NCBI RefSeq assembly: GCF_008629685.1
Contig: NZ_VWSF01000012.1
Coordinates: forward strand, 118,506-182,505
Source: Adhaeribacter rhizoryzae
Lineage (GTDB): Bacteria; Bacteroidota; Bacteroidia; Cytophagales; Hymenobacteraceae
DNA length: 64,000 nt
Reading direction: 5' to 3'
The notes below the pieces were generated by a model. The model had not been told where the DNA came from and made no database searches. It worked only from the letters and a program-made list of their open reading frames with translations. Shown piece by piece: positions 1 through 9,399 of the stretch. How positions within the stretch are numbered: the stretch's first letter is position 1; every line of letters starts with the position of its first letter. Made by a program: the position numbers and the translations under genes.

Positions 1-30
1 CTAAGAAAAAACAGACATAAGAAGAAGTAA
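1..30 (+). CDS. C-terminal tail of an upstream gene (partial)
   Basis: An open frame enters from the left edge and stops with TAA at 28-30. Only nine residues are visible, very basic (LRKNRHKKK). A terminator hairpin follows directly, which supports a real gene end. In Bacteroidota the gene before RNase G is often a DNA-binding HU-type protein, and a lysine-rich tail would fit, but nine residues cannot identify it. Confidence 0.4.
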   Translation, partial: LRKNRHKKK

Positions 31-50
31 CCTGCGGTTATTTTCTTTAT

Positions 51-90
51 AACCCACGTTGCTGAGGCAATCGTGGGTTTTAGTATTTTC
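51..90 (+). terminator. Rho-independent terminator after the upstream gene
   Basis: AACCCACG (51-58) pairs with CGTGGGTT (72-79). A second short stem, TTGC/GCAA, lies inside it, and a T-rich run follows at 78-93. It sits between the partial gene and the RNase G start. Confidence 0.7.
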
Positions 91-114
91 TTTTATACAT
101 AAATCATTACGACA

Positions 115-1725
115 TTGAGTAACGAATTAATTATAAATTCTACTCAAGATGGAGAACGGATTGCCCTGTTACAGGACAAACGCCTGGTCGAATTTCACCA
201 CGAACGGAACGATACCAATTACACCGTTGGCGATATTTTTCTGGGCACCGTTAAAAAAGTAATGCCGGGCTTAAATGCTGCTTTTATTGATATTGGTTAT
301 CAGAAAGACGCATTTTTACATTATCACGATTTAGGCGAACACATAAAATCGCTTAATAAATTTGTTAAAACTACCCAAACCCAGAAAAATACACTGGCCA
401 GACTTAACGGTTTTAAGTTTGAGCCCGAAATAGATAAAACGGGTAAAATTGGGGATGTGCTTAAAAAAGGCCAGCAGGTTTTGGTTCAGATTGTAAAAGA
501 ACCAATTTCTACGAAAGGCCCCCGTTTATCCTGTGAGCTGTCGCTGGCGGGTCGGTATTTGGTGCTCGTTCCTTTCTCCAACACGGTGAGCGTGTCGAAG
601 AAAATAGTGAGCAAAGAAGAGCGGACTCGCCTCAAAAGGCTTATTATGTCTATAAAGCCCGAAAATTTCGGCGTTATTATCCGGACTGTGGCCGAAGGCA
701 AAGAAGTGGCTGAGCTTGATAAGGACATGCGCAGCATGGTCGCTAATTGGGATGAAGGGGTAAGGGTACTTAGAACAGCAAAAGAACGCGATAAAGTTAT
801 CGGCGAATTAGGACGCTCGTCCTCCATACTGAGAGATATTTTAAACGAGAGTTTTGATAGTATTGTCGTGGATAGTCCGCAACTATACGAGGAAATCAAA
901 ACTTACATTGACAAAATTGCCCCGGATAAAGCCAAAATATTAAAGCATTATACCGGTAAGGTGAAAACCTTCGAACACTTTGGCATTGAAAAGCAATTAA
1001 AGTCGCTTTTTGGTAAAACAGTGAGCATACCCGGAGGCGGTTACCTGATTATAGAGCATACCGAAGCCTTACACGTAATAGACGTAAACAGCGGTAATAA
1101 ATCTAATTCAGAAACCGACCAGGAAGCCACCGCGCTAAGTGTAAACATGACCGCCGCCCGTGAGGTAGTAAGGCAATTACGGCTCCGGGATTTAGGTGGC
1201 ATTATTGTTACCGATTTTATTGATATGAAATCGGCTGAAAACCGGCAAAAGGTTTTTGATGTAGTAAAAGAAGAAATGAAGAAAGACCGCTCTAAATCGA
1301 CGGTGCTTCCGATTTCGAAATTTGGGTTAATGCAAATTACCCGCCAACGGGTACGGCCCGAACAAAATATTGTAACCGGCGAAGTTTGCCCTTCGTGCGG
1401 CGGTACCGGTAAAATTACCGCCAGTATTCTGGTAACCGACCAGATTGAGTCCGCGATTGATGATATGATAACGGTCCAGAATCAGAAAGATTTAACGTTG
1501 TACGTACATCCTTTTGTATATTCTTATTATACCAAAGGTTTGGTATCCAAGCAGTTAAAGATGTATTTTAAATATTACAAATGGATAAAGTTTGTGCAGG
1601 ATACATCGCTGGGAATTACCGATTTTAGGGTGTTAGATGAGCGGGGCGAAGAAATTGAATTGCACGCTACTAATTTAGAACCCAATAATATGCCCGAAAA
1701 GCTGGTGGAGGTAGAAACTGCTTAA
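115..1725 (+). CDS. rng: Ribonuclease G/E family endoribonuclease
   Basis: Single-strand-specific endoribonuclease that trims rRNA precursors and degrades mRNA in the cytoplasm. The 536 residues start with an S1-like RNA-binding domain (about 36-150), followed by the catalytic domain. The two expected metal-binding aspartates are present in IDVNSG (Asp323) and VTDFID (Asp367). The CPSCGGTG zinc link at Cys425/Cys428 ends the conserved core. Length fits RNase G rather than RNase E, because the long degradosome-scaffold tail is missing. The start is a TTG at 115; no better ATG precedes the conserved N-terminus. It stands alone between two terminators. Confidence 0.96.
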   Translation: MSNELIINSTQDGERIALLQDKRLVEFHHERNDTNYTVGDIFLGTVKKVMPGLNAAFIDIGYQKDAFLHYHDLGEHIKSLNKFVKTTQTQKNTLARLNGFKFEPEIDKTGKIGDVLKKGQQVLVQIVKEPISTKGPRLSCELSLAGRYLVLVPFSNTVSVSKKIVSKEERTRLKRLIMSIKPENFGVIIRTVAEGKEVAELDKDMRSMVANWDEGVRVLRTAKERDKVIGELGRSSSILRDILNESFDSIVVDSPQLYEEIKTYIDKIAPDKAKILKHYTGKVKTFEHFGIEKQLKSLFGKTVSIPGGGYLIIEHTEALHVIDVNSGNKSNSETDQEATALSVNMTAAREVVRQLRLRDLGGIIVTDFIDMKSAENRQKVFDVVKEEMKKDRSKSTVLPISKFGLMQITRQRVRPEQNIVTGEVCPSCGGTGKITASILVTDQIESAIDDMITVQNQKDLTLYVHPFVYSYYTKGLVSKQLKMYFKYYKWIKFVQDTSLGITDFRVLDERGEEIELHATNLEPNNMPEKLVEVETA

Positions 1726-1744
1726 TAACTAACTGGTAAATAAC

Positions 1745-1779
1745 AAAAAGCCCGTAATAATTTTTATTACGGGCTTTTT
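1745..1779. terminator. Bidirectional terminator
   Basis: A perfect 16-bp stem (1745-1760 with 1764-1779) with a 3-base loop. It has A-rich and T-rich flanks, so it can end both rng and the convergent barrel gene. Confidence 0.88.
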
Positions 1780-1800
1780 AATTGTAGTATAAAACTGGTA

Positions 1801-2466
1801 TTAAAACTTTAAGCCTAAGTCCAGGGCTACATAAGTATTTTTTATAGCAATATTGTTGTTGTTAAACTGGCCCCGGTTTTCGTAAAAATTGTCTACGTCT
1901 ATCAGGCCGCGGTGGTAAGATAAACCGCCAAAAACTTTGGTGCTTTCGCCTAACTGCATTTCTACGCCCGAGCCCAGCAACACACTAATATCTAAAATAT
2001 TAAAATGGCGGGTATATTTTTCGTTGTTATTGGCCAGCTTTTCGTTATTTACTTTGGCGGTAATGCGCGGGTCTAAAGAGCCACCTGCCTGAAAGTACAG
2101 CTTCATATCGGTGGCAATTTCGTTTGTAAATAATTTAAGGGTAACCGGTATTTCCAGGTACTGGATGGCAAATTCATCGGAACTCTTTTGGTTAGCAGTA
2201 CCATTAGGAGTTAGGTAAGAAACGCCGGCGCCGCGGGTATTGTAAATAAGTCCGGTACTAATTGCGTAATTTTCCCGGAAAAAATAATCGGCAATTACGC
2301 CGCCACCAAAATGCGTTTTGGCATTAAGACTTTTAAAACCAAATTCTTTTGGTGCTACTACCCGGTTGGTAGCAATAGAGGGCGTTATTTTTATACCAAT
2401 TTCCCATTGGGCAAAGGCAGTACCGGTAATTAAGAAAAATAATACAGCTAAAGAGATTTTTTTCAT
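1801..2466 (-). CDS. Outer-membrane beta-barrel (porin-like) protein
   Basis: A 221-residue protein with a clear Sec signal peptide ending in GTAFAQ (about residue 20). The remainder alternates polar and aromatic residues in short strands and ends in ALDLGLKF, a terminal aromatic as in outer-membrane barrels. This pattern matches the PorT/OmpX-like outer membrane beta-barrel group of Bacteroidota. The substrate is unknown. It is convergent with rng and divergent from gldB, sharing a roughly 80-bp promoter region with the latter. Confidence 0.82.
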   Translation of the reverse strand: MKKISLAVLFFLITGTAFAQWEIGIKITPSIATNRVVAPKEFGFKSLNAKTHFGGGVIADYFFRENYAISTGLIYNTRGAGVSYLTPNGTANQKSSDEFAIQYLEIPVTLKLFTNEIATDMKLYFQAGGSLDPRITAKVNNEKLANNNEKYTRHFNILDISVLLGSGVEMQLGESTKVFGGLSYHRGLIDVDNFYENRGQFNNNNIAIKNTYVALDLGLKF

Positions 2467-2496
2467 AGAATAAGAAATTAAATAACAGGGCTAATA

Positions 2497-2529
2497 TTTA
2501 TACGGTTACAAAAAACGTTTCTAATTTTG
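2497..2529 (+). promoter_or_regulatory. Probable sigma-A promoter of gldB
   Basis: A perfect Bacteroidota -7 box TAATTTTG lies at 2522-2529, with a near-match TTTA (2497-2500) at the -33 position, 21 bp apart. It lies 18 bp before the ATG at 2548 and overlaps the alternative upstream TTG start at 2527, which argues for the downstream start. Confidence 0.45.
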
Positions 2530-2547
2530 CTCAAATGTACTTACTTC

Positions 2548-3540
2548 ATGCGTAAACCAATAGCACTTCTTTTTACTCTCTTATTTATTCTAAGTTGTGG
2601 TAAACAAAACTGTGAAATAAACACAGCAGTTGCCAAAATTAATGTTAACGTTGATTTAGAACGATTGGAACGAACTTTTTATGCGTTAAAAGATGAAAAA
2701 GAGGTAACCGCTTTTTTAAAGCAGCACCCGGTTTTTGCCGACAAATATTTACAGCGCGGCGAATACCCCGGCCAGGAGCAGTTGGTTGGTTCTTTATTAC
2801 AGCTTATTTGGGAGCCAAACCTGCAGAAGTTTGTAAAGGAAACCGAACAGCATTTTGGTGATATGGCCAGTGTGCAACAAGATTTGACCAATGCTTTTAA
2901 GCACCTGAAATATTATTACCCGCAGTTTACGGTGCCGCAAGTAAAAACTTTTGTAAGCGGCTTATTAGGCCCGGATATATTTTTGTCGGATAGCCTGGTA
3001 ATATTTGGCCTGGATTATTTTGCCGGTAAAAACGCCAGCTTTCGGCCCCAACAGCCCGATTATATTTTAACGCGCTACGAAAAAGAAAATATGGCGCCGG
3101 CACTGGTAACCTTAATATCGTCGAAGTATAACAAAACCGACCAGCAGAATACCATGCTGGCCGAAATGGTGAACTACGGCAAGTCTTATTATTTTACCAA
3201 ACAGATGATGCCTTGCACGCCCGATTCTTTAATTATAGGCTACACCGACCAGCAAATGGCCGATATAACTTACAACGAGGGTAAAATATGGGCCCATTTT
3301 GTAGAGAAAAGCTTGCTCTTTGAAACCAGCCATTTTAAAGTAAATAAATATACCGGCGAGCGCCCCAGCGTTCCCGAAATAAGCGCTCGTTGCCCCGGCC
3401 GGATTGCCACTTGGGTAGGCTGGCAAATTGTAAAGAAATACATGGCCGAAAATCCGCAGGTAACCTTACCCCAACTCATGGCCAACGACAACGCGCAGCA
3501 AATATTTACCCAATCGAAGTATAAGCCCAAGAGGAATTAA
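2548..3540 (+). CDS. gldB: Gliding motility lipoprotein GldB
   Basis: About 330 residues. The N-terminus MRKPIALLF... leads into a lipobox (LFILSC), so this is a lipoprotein of the cell envelope. The C-terminal block PGRIATWVGWQIVKKYM followed by LPQLM and IFTQSKYKPK is the signature region of GldB. In Flavobacterium johnsoniae GldB is needed for gliding; its biochemical role is not established. The frame is open from TTG at 2527, but that start would put seven extra residues before the signal peptide and lies inside the promoter box, so ATG 2548 is preferred. The 3' end is 22 bp from the convergent glycosyltransferase. Confidence 0.9.
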   Translation: MRKPIALLFTLLFILSCGKQNCEINTAVAKINVNVDLERLERTFYALKDEKEVTAFLKQHPVFADKYLQRGEYPGQEQLVGSLLQLIWEPNLQKFVKETEQHFGDMASVQQDLTNAFKHLKYYYPQFTVPQVKTFVSGLLGPDIFLSDSLVIFGLDYFAGKNASFRPQQPDYILTRYEKENMAPALVTLISSKYNKTDQQNTMLAEMVNYGKSYYFTKQMMPCTPDSLIIGYTDQQMADITYNEGKIWAHFVEKSLLFETSHFKVNKYTGERPSVPEISARCPGRIATWVGWQIVKKYMAENPQVTLPQLMANDNAQQIFTQSKYKPKRN

Positions 3541-3562
3541 ATTCGGCTCTAAAAGACTTAAA

Positions 3563-4732
3563 TTAATTTACTTTCGGGAATAGCTGAATATACTCCTGGG
3601 CTATTTTCCCGCGGGAAAATTTTTCTACAGCTAATCGACGGGCATTTTGTTGAGCTTCCAGAAGTAAATCTGGGTTTTGCAGGTAAGGCATGAGCTTCTC
3701 TACAAAGTCTTGCGGCTTCGTGGGGTCGGCGTAAAATCCGCAATAATGTTCTTCTACCAGGTGTTGTAGCCAACCCGTGGTATTTACAATGGTTAGTTTA
3801 CCGGCTGCCAGCGAATCAAAAAATTTGTTGGGACTGTTGGTCTGCAGGATTGGTTTGGTATCGAAAGAAGTGTAAGTGGCATGGGCTAAGGCTAAATATT
3901 GCCGTACCTGGTCCCGGTTCAGGTGGCCGACCCATGTAATATTTTCCAGTTTTAAATCTGTTGCCAGTTTCTGTAATGCTGCTGTTTCGGCACCGGTACC
4001 CGCAATCATAAATTTTACTTGCGTTAAGCCATTTAGTTGGCAGGCATAGGCAGCTTCTAATAAAAAGGCTACCCGGTTAGCCCGGCCTAAAGTACCGATA
4101 TAGCAAATATTAAAAGGTTCATTAAAGCTGTTCCGGGTAGGAGTAACCGGCGTATAATATTCACAATCGGCCATGTTGGGTAACAGGAATATTTCTTGCG
4201 AAGATTTATAAGACTTAATGCCTTCTAATATACCCGGCGATAAGGCAATTACTTTATCAGCTTGCCGGTATATATAATGCTCAAAAATATACAGCAAGTG
4301 TTGCACCCAAATATTCCGGATATAGCCTAATTGTATGGGCGCTTCCGGCCATAAATCGCGCACCTCAAAATAAAAAGGAATCTGTCTGAATTTCTTTAAA
4401 GCTATTGCTACTAAACCAACCGTGAGCGGGGTAGAGGTGGCGTAACATAATTGAATATTTTTCAGGCTAAAAGCAAGTTTGATGCTCCGGAAAGTAAAGC
4501 TTAGGAAGGCCCCAATTCGTTTAAGAAAGCCGAAGCTGTTATCGTAAGCCACCGGCAAATAATGCACTTGTATGCCCGCTACATTTTCCTGGTAATATTT
4601 GGGTCCGTTAGAGGCAGTAATCAGTTCTACGGTATGGCCGGCCTCTACCAAGGCTTTGCTTAAATAATACGAACGCAGTGCGCCGCCTTGTTCTGGTTTC
4701 CGGAAATACTGATGAATGTAAAGAATGTGCAT
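3563..4732 (-). CDS. Glycosyltransferase family 4 (WbuB-like)
   Basis: 389 residues, cytoplasmic, GT-B fold. The N-terminal domain begins MHILYIHQYFRKPEQGG, the usual opening of WbuB-like transferases. The C-terminal nucleotide-sugar domain has YIGTLGRANRV (about 215), a VGHL strand and a TNSPNKFFDSLAAG segment in place of the common EX7E helix region. It probably adds a sugar in polysaccharide or surface-glycan synthesis. Its ATG overlaps the stop of the upstream asparagine synthase gene by one base (TAATG), so the two are translationally coupled, a pairing common in polysaccharide loci. Confidence 0.88.
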   Translation of the reverse strand: MHILYIHQYFRKPEQGGALRSYYLSKALVEAGHTVELITASNGPKYYQENVAGIQVHYLPVAYDNSFGFLKRIGAFLSFTFRSIKLAFSLKNIQLCYATSTPLTVGLVAIALKKFRQIPFYFEVRDLWPEAPIQLGYIRNIWVQHLLYIFEHYIYRQADKVIALSPGILEGIKSYKSSQEIFLLPNMADCEYYTPVTPTRNSFNEPFNICYIGTLGRANRVAFLLEAAYACQLNGLTQVKFMIAGTGAETAALQKLATDLKLENITWVGHLNRDQVRQYLALAHATYTSFDTKPILQTNSPNKFFDSLAAGKLTIVNTTGWLQHLVEEHYCGFYADPTKPQDFVEKLMPYLQNPDLLLEAQQNARRLAVEKFSRGKIAQEYIQLFPKVN

Positions 4733-6603
4733 TAGCCAAAATTATGTGCCAGCCACTTGGCCAGTACAATTAAAGCCCAAATCTCGGTGCTAAAATCGTG
4801 GCGGCCCCGCAGGTGTTTTTGCAATAACGTTTGGGTACCGCCAAAATCAATATAATTAAAAACTAGGTGTTCCGGGTTTTGCAGCTCTGCCAGTAAATAT
4901 TGGTTTTGCGGTTTACGTAGCCATAGGCCCAGCGGCATGCCAAAACCTTCTTTCGAGCGCCGGATAAATTCTTTTCCTTGGTGCTGCGCGAGCAATTCTT
5001 TTAATACCCATTTTTGCCCGTGCCGGAATAAAGTTTCCTGCGGCAAGCCGGCCAGAAATAATTGCAGGTTATTTTCGAGGTAAGGCGTTCTTACTTCTAA
5101 AGAATGCTGCATAGCAGCTTGGTCGGTTAGGGCTAATACGTCGGATATTAGGTAATGATGCTGATCGTGGCGCAAACACCAGCGGAGCCAGTCAATATTT
5201 TCGGTTGGGGCCTGACCGTTGGCGATAGAAGCGGGTCCGGTTTGGCGGAGTAGCTGCTGCAAGCGATAATCCATTGCCGTGAAATTAAGAAAAGTTTGCC
5301 GCGGGCTCTTCTGAATTTTATGTGCCAGCTTGTGCCACAACAGAAACTTTTTTCGTAGCGGATGGCTGAAACCGGTAGGAAATAGCGGCACCAAAGGCTT
5401 GGCTACTTGCTTAAATAACAACGATTTGCCCTGGTTTTGTAAATATTTGTAAAACGCCCAGTGGCGGTTGTACCCGCCAAATAACTCATCGGCACCGGCA
5501 CCCGAAAGCGCTACTTTTACGTGGGGCTTTACCTGGCTCGATAAATAAGCCGTTAACAAAGCCGCGCCATCCGCAATTGGCTGGTCCAGGGCTTCCACAA
5601 AATTATCGGTTTCGGTTAAAAGCGCATCGCTAATCTCGAAAACGGTATGATTAGCGTCGTACTGCTGGGCGGCTCGTTGGGCAAAGTGGGCATCCTGGGT
5701 ACCAAAAGAGGTTTCGGCGGTTTGGTGCGCAATGGTAAAAGCCGGAAAATGCCGGTGACCGGCTTTGCGCAGCAATGCCAGCAGCAACGTAGAATCAATG
5801 CCGCCGCTCAAAAATAAACCCACCGGTACATCGGCTACCAAATGTTTTTCTACGCTATCCATTAATAACCTTTCGGTGTAATGCACCAGCTGCGTGGGGT
5901 TGTCGGCTTTAACGGTAGAGCGTTTGGGACCGGTAAAAGCTACCAAGTTACTTTTGCCGTTGGCGTAATACAAAGCGGTGCCTTCTTTCAGCTCGTGAAT
6001 GTGCCGGTAAAAAGTCTGGGGTTTGGCCGCGTGTTTATAGTAAAGATAATGCTCCAGTTGGGCTTCATTTAGTTCTTTCGGAATTAACCCGGAGCATATA
6101 ATGGCTTTTATTTCGGAAGAAACTATAAAATAATCCGGTGTTTCGGCGTAGTACAAGGGTTTAATGCCAAAGCGGTCGCGGGCCAGCCACAGGTGCTGTT
6201 CCTGCCGATCGTAAAAGGCCAAACTAAACATGCCGTTTAACTGGCTTAAACCTTGCTGACCTTCCCGAATTAATATTTGCAGAACAACTTCCGTATCAGA
6301 TTCGGTCTGGAATACGCAGCCTTTTTGTTGCAATAGTTTTCTTAACGCCCGGTAGTTGTACAGTTCGCCATTATACAGCAGCAGGTAGCGTTTATCCGAT
6401 GATAGAAAAGGCTGGTTGGCCGCATCCGAAGGATCAATAATTTTAAGGCGGTTGTGCCCGAAATAAATTAAGCCGGCACCGTACGGGTCAACTTGTAAGG
6501 CCGAATAATCGGGTCCGCGGTGGCGGGTGGCCGCCGTCATTTGCCGGATAGCCTCTTCCGAAGTTTTACCTTTTTTATCAATAATTAAATTAATGCCGCA
6601 CAC
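4732..6603 (-). CDS. asnB: Asparagine synthase (glutamine-hydrolysing)
   Basis: 623 residues. The N-terminal glutaminase domain begins with the catalytic Cys2 (MCGINLIID) and contains RHRGPD and YNGELYNY. The C-terminal synthetase domain carries the ATP-binding PP-loop VGLFLSGGIDSTLLLALL at about 265-282, and GAGADELFGGYNRH. It makes asparagine from aspartate, glutamine and ATP, or amidates a sugar or amino-acid substituent when located in glycan clusters. The coupling with the downstream glycosyltransferase suggests the second role, but sequence alone cannot decide. Confidence 0.93.
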   Translation of the reverse strand: MCGINLIIDKKGKTSEEAIRQMTAATRHRGPDYSALQVDPYGAGLIYFGHNRLKIIDPSDAANQPFLSSDKRYLLLYNGELYNYRALRKLLQQKGCVFQTESDTEVVLQILIREGQQGLSQLNGMFSLAFYDRQEQHLWLARDRFGIKPLYYAETPDYFIVSSEIKAIICSGLIPKELNEAQLEHYLYYKHAAKPQTFYRHIHELKEGTALYYANGKSNLVAFTGPKRSTVKADNPTQLVHYTERLLMDSVEKHLVADVPVGLFLSGGIDSTLLLALLRKAGHRHFPAFTIAHQTAETSFGTQDAHFAQRAAQQYDANHTVFEISDALLTETDNFVEALDQPIADGAALLTAYLSSQVKPHVKVALSGAGADELFGGYNRHWAFYKYLQNQGKSLLFKQVAKPLVPLFPTGFSHPLRKKFLLWHKLAHKIQKSPRQTFLNFTAMDYRLQQLLRQTGPASIANGQAPTENIDWLRWCLRHDQHHYLISDVLALTDQAAMQHSLEVRTPYLENNLQLFLAGLPQETLFRHGQKWVLKELLAQHQGKEFIRRSKEGFGMPLGLWLRKPQNQYLLAELQNPEHLVFNYIDFGGTQTLLQKHLRGRHDFSTEIWALIVLAKWLAHNFG

Positions 6604-6815
6604 AGATTTGAAGGAAGAATTCTTTTAAAGAGTGAATGTGTGAATATTTAATAATTGATAGGTAAAGGGCCGATTAAGTTTACAAAGGTATGGGTACGCA
6701 TGCAGGAACCCAAATGAAGAAGGAGAGTACTAATCTTATTTAAAGATATTTTTCCGGATTCCCCAACTATAAATTATTGGTAAATCCACACAATCACTGC
6801 TTCGCTCATGCAATA

Positions 6816-7490
6816 TTATAGTTTGTTTTCGGGGTCGTCGGGTAAGTTGGGGTAATATTTTTGGTAGAACTCACAGAAGAAAGTGAGCGGGCATTCCTCG
6901 CATTTGGGGCGGCGGGCAACGCAAATATAACGACCGTGCAAAATGAGCCAATGATGCGCCTTTGGCACCAGGTCCGTGGGAATATATTTCATCAGTTGGT
7001 TTTCTACCGAGCGGGGCGTATGGGCATTTTTTGTAGCCAAGCCAATCCGTTTAGAAACCCGGAACACGTGCGTATCTACGGCCATAGCCGGCTGGTTGTA
7101 AATAACCGAAGCAATAACATTAGCGGTTTTACGGCCCACACCGGGTAACTTCTGCAAATCTTCTATGGTGCTGGGAACTTCCGAATTAAATTGCTCGGCC
7201 AGCATTTTACCCAGGCCACTTAAATGTTTGGCTTTGTTGTTGGGGTAAGAAATGCTTTTAATGTAAGGCAATATTTCTTCGGGCGTAGCCGCGGCCAGGT
7301 GTTCGGGCGTGGGATAAGTCTCCAGCAAAGCCGGGGTAACCATGTTTACCCGTTTATCGGTGCATTGGGCACTCAGTACCACCGCTACCAGCAACTCGTA
7401 GGCATTGCCGTACTGCAGCTCGGTTTCGGCTTCCGGAAAATTAGACGTGAAATAATTAATTAAGTGCTGAAAGCGTTCGGGTTTGCGCAT
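6816..7490 (-). CDS. nth: Endonuclease III (DNA glycosylase/AP lyase)
   Basis: 224 residues, base-excision repair of oxidised pyrimidines. The helix-hairpin-helix LPGVGRKTANV holds the catalytic Lys121, and the catalytic Asp is Asp139 in AVDTHVFRVSKR. The C-terminal [4Fe-4S] loop is intact with spacing C-x6-C-x2-C-x5-C (CVARRPKCEECPLTFFC). Length and residue numbering match E. coli Nth closely. It lies 18 bp downstream of the small sigma-linked gene, so it may be in the same transcript. Confidence 0.97.
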   Translation of the reverse strand: MRKPERFQHLINYFTSNFPEAETELQYGNAYELLVAVVLSAQCTDKRVNMVTPALLETYPTPEHLAAATPEEILPYIKSISYPNNKAKHLSGLGKMLAEQFNSEVPSTIEDLQKLPGVGRKTANVIASVIYNQPAMAVDTHVFRVSKRIGLATKNAHTPRSVENQLMKYIPTDLVPKAHHWLILHGRYICVARRPKCEECPLTFFCEFYQKYYPNLPDDPENKL

Positions 7491-7508
7491 AAAAAAAGTT
7501 TGCAGCTT

Positions 7509-7739
7509 TTAATGCTGCAAACTTAAATTTTTGGAATAACTTAAAATAGCACTTATGGTTTTTTCGCGCGGCCCTTTTTCAAATAGTTCCAGGTTGGCTT
7601 TTGCAATTAAAAGTTCGGCACATTGCTCGGCCAGGTGCTGATCCTGTAAGAGAAGGGTTTCCAGTTGTGCTTTAGCTTTTCCGTTCAGCTCGTTGTATAC
7701 ATACTGAACCAGTTCATTCTGAGTAAAGGTTTTTATCAT
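7509..7739 (-). CDS. Small protein coupled to ECF sigma factor (possible anti-sigma)
   Basis: 76 residues, soluble, mostly helical (leucine and alanine rich), no membrane segment and no zinc-binding HxxxCxxC motif. It overlaps the 3' end of the sigma gene by 26 bases, the usual arrangement for a sigma-associated regulator. In this phylum short proteins of this kind often follow sigma-70 family genes. An anti-sigma role is inferred from position only. Confidence 0.65.
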   Translation of the reverse strand: MIKTFTQNELVQYVYNELNGKAKAQLETLLLQDQHLAEQCAELLIAKANLELFEKGPREKTISAILSYSKNLSLQH

Positions 7740-8310
7740 AGATTTGAGGGTTAGTCATTTTCTTTCTCAAATTAATGAGGGCATACCGCATTCTGCCTAA
7801 GGCGGTATTAATGCTAACACCTGTGGTTTCGGCTATTTCCTGAAAGCTCATATCGGCGTAATGCCGCATAATAAGTACCTCCTTTTGGGCTTCCGGTAAT
7901 TGCTGAATTAATTCCCGCAGACGATCATGCGTTTCCTCTTTAATCTGCAATGCTTCGATTGACTCTTCTGAAAACGACAGCGTATTAAAAATATTGCCGT
8001 TATCTTCGATATTTATCATCGGATTGCGTTTTTCTTTCCGGAAATAATCGATTGCAAGGTTATGAGCAATCCGGCAGATCCACGAGGAGAACTTGCCTTC
8101 TTCGTTATACCTACCACTTTTCATGGTATGAATAGCCTTGATAAAGGTATCCTGCAACAGGTCTTCGGCTGTTTCAGTATCTTTAACAATCAGTAAAATA
8201 GTAGTATAAACTTTATTTTTATGGCGGTTAACCAAAAGCTCAAAGGCGTTTTCGTTACCTGAAATATAGAGCGAAACCAAAGCGGAATCGCTTAGTTGTA
8301 TAATATTCAT
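7714..8310 (-). CDS. ECF-type RNA polymerase sigma factor
   Basis: 198 residues. Region 2 is at about 20-90 (AEDLLQDTFIKAIHTM, core-binding, and SWICRIAHNLAIDYFRK, -10 recognition). Region 4 is near the C-terminus with the helix-turn-helix MSFQEIAETTGVSINTALGR. Region 3 is absent, as in the ECF group. It directs RNA polymerase to a stress or envelope regulon whose identity cannot be seen here. It is transcribed together with the overlapping 76-residue gene. Confidence 0.93.
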   Translation of the reverse strand: MNIIQLSDSALVSLYISGNENAFELLVNRHKNKVYTTILLIVKDTETAEDLLQDTFIKAIHTMKSGRYNEEGKFSSWICRIAHNLAIDYFRKEKRNPMINIEDNGNIFNTLSFSEESIEALQIKEETHDRLRELIQQLPEAQKEVLIMRHYADMSFQEIAETTGVSINTALGRMRYALINLRKKMTNPQIYDKNLYSE

Positions 8311-8769
8311 TTTAAAGCTACATAAGGATTAATGTAGAGCTTTATATCATGCGGTTAGTTTAAAAGGTTTATCGTAAAAACAGTTTTGTCTTTATTCAAA
8401 TTTATGTAAGTATTATTAAAAAAGCAATGGGTTTAAAAAAGTTTATTAAAAAATAAAGTTCATCGGCTTTATTTTTTTAAAAATTTCTAAACATTAATGC
8501 ACACGTAGTAACCCCCTGATTTATAATATTCAGGCATTTAATTCTATTTTCCCGCAAGTAAGCCCTTACTACCACGACTCCCAATTTGCCTAATTGGTTG
8601 CTTGCAGCCAGAAAAAAAGATTAACTATTTAGCAGGTAGGTAATTTAGTAAAAAATATTAACTCAAAAATCAAGCCATTAAAAAGCGCTATTGCTTCGTT
8701 TACAGTAAGTTTAAATAAAAAGAGCCCGGTTTAAAACAACCGGGCTCTTTAATTTTGGTTTAATGAAAT
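8311..8769. other. Intergenic region
   Basis: A 459-bp A+T-rich spacer. It holds the upstream region of the sigma gene, a copy of the dispersed core TATTTAGCAGGTAGG (8626-8640) and the terminator at 8719-8750. No coding signal seen. Confidence 0.7.
8719..8750. terminator. Terminator of the DUF6799 gene
   Basis: Perfect 13-bp stem AAAGAGCCCGGTT (8719-8731) with 8738-8750 and A/T-rich flanks. It lies just after the stop of the leftward DUF6799 gene. Confidence 0.85.
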
Positions 8770-9399
8770 TTATTTCTTTTGCAGCGTTTCTTCTATTTGT
8801 TTAAGCTCCTGCTCCAGCTTCTGCAACTGCTCATCTACTTTTTTTATAGCGGGGCTGTTTTGTTGTTCTTTCACGTTCTTGGCTTTGTTTAGCAAAACGG
8901 CTTTTTCTTTAACCAAGGCATTGCGCTCGTTTATAATGGCTACTTTGCGGTTAAACATTTCGGCTTCGGTAGAATTAGGTGATACGGCCAGGCCTTTATC
9001 AGTTACTAATAATTCGGTAGCGGTATTGCCTACGGTTTTTTGGGCGTGGTCCTGAATAACATCGTACCGGAACATATCATATTCCAACATTACAATCTGG
9101 CCTTCGGTGTTTAAAACATAGCCTTCCTGTATTTTCTGGCGTTTTTTACGCGGCATAATTACCGTGCCATCGCGCAGAACTTTGGTGCCGTTTGGTAAAG
9201 TAGCATCTTGGGTAAGCGGGGTTATTTGGCCATTTTTAATTTGTACCATTTTGCCCTGGTGCATGGCGTAGCCATCTTTTAGCCGCGACGGTTGCAAATT
9301 CTGGGAAGCGGCCTGCGTACTGGTTTCGGTTTGGGCAAGCGCTAATTCTGCGCCCGAAATAAAAAGAACAGCCAAAAGAAGTAAAAGTGACTTTTTCAT
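8770..9399 (-). CDS. DUF6799 domain secreted protein
   Basis: 209 residues with a Sec signal peptide (MKKSLLLLLAVLF... to about ALAQ, residue 23). The middle has two tandem units of a DUF6799-like pattern, each reading roughly DGYAMHQGKMVQIKNG or EGYVLNTEGQIVML (about 43-115). The last 50 residues form a charged coiled coil rich in K, E, L and Q. Periplasmic or surface location expected; function unknown. DUF6799 is assigned from memory of the repeat pattern. Confidence 0.75.
   Translation of the reverse strand: MKKSLLLLLAVLFISGAELALAQTETSTQAASQNLQPSRLKDGYAMHQGKMVQIKNGQITPLTQDATLPNGTKVLRDGTVIMPRKKRQKIQEGYVLNTEGQIVMLEYDMFRYDVIQDHAQKTVGNTATELLVTDKGLAVSPNSTEAEMFNRKVAIINERNALVKEKAVLLNKAKNVKEQQNSPAIKKVDEQLQKLEQELKQIEETLQKK

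Noticed and set aside
486..899. 137-residue minus-strand ORF
   Set aside because: Antisense shadow within the conserved RNase G core.
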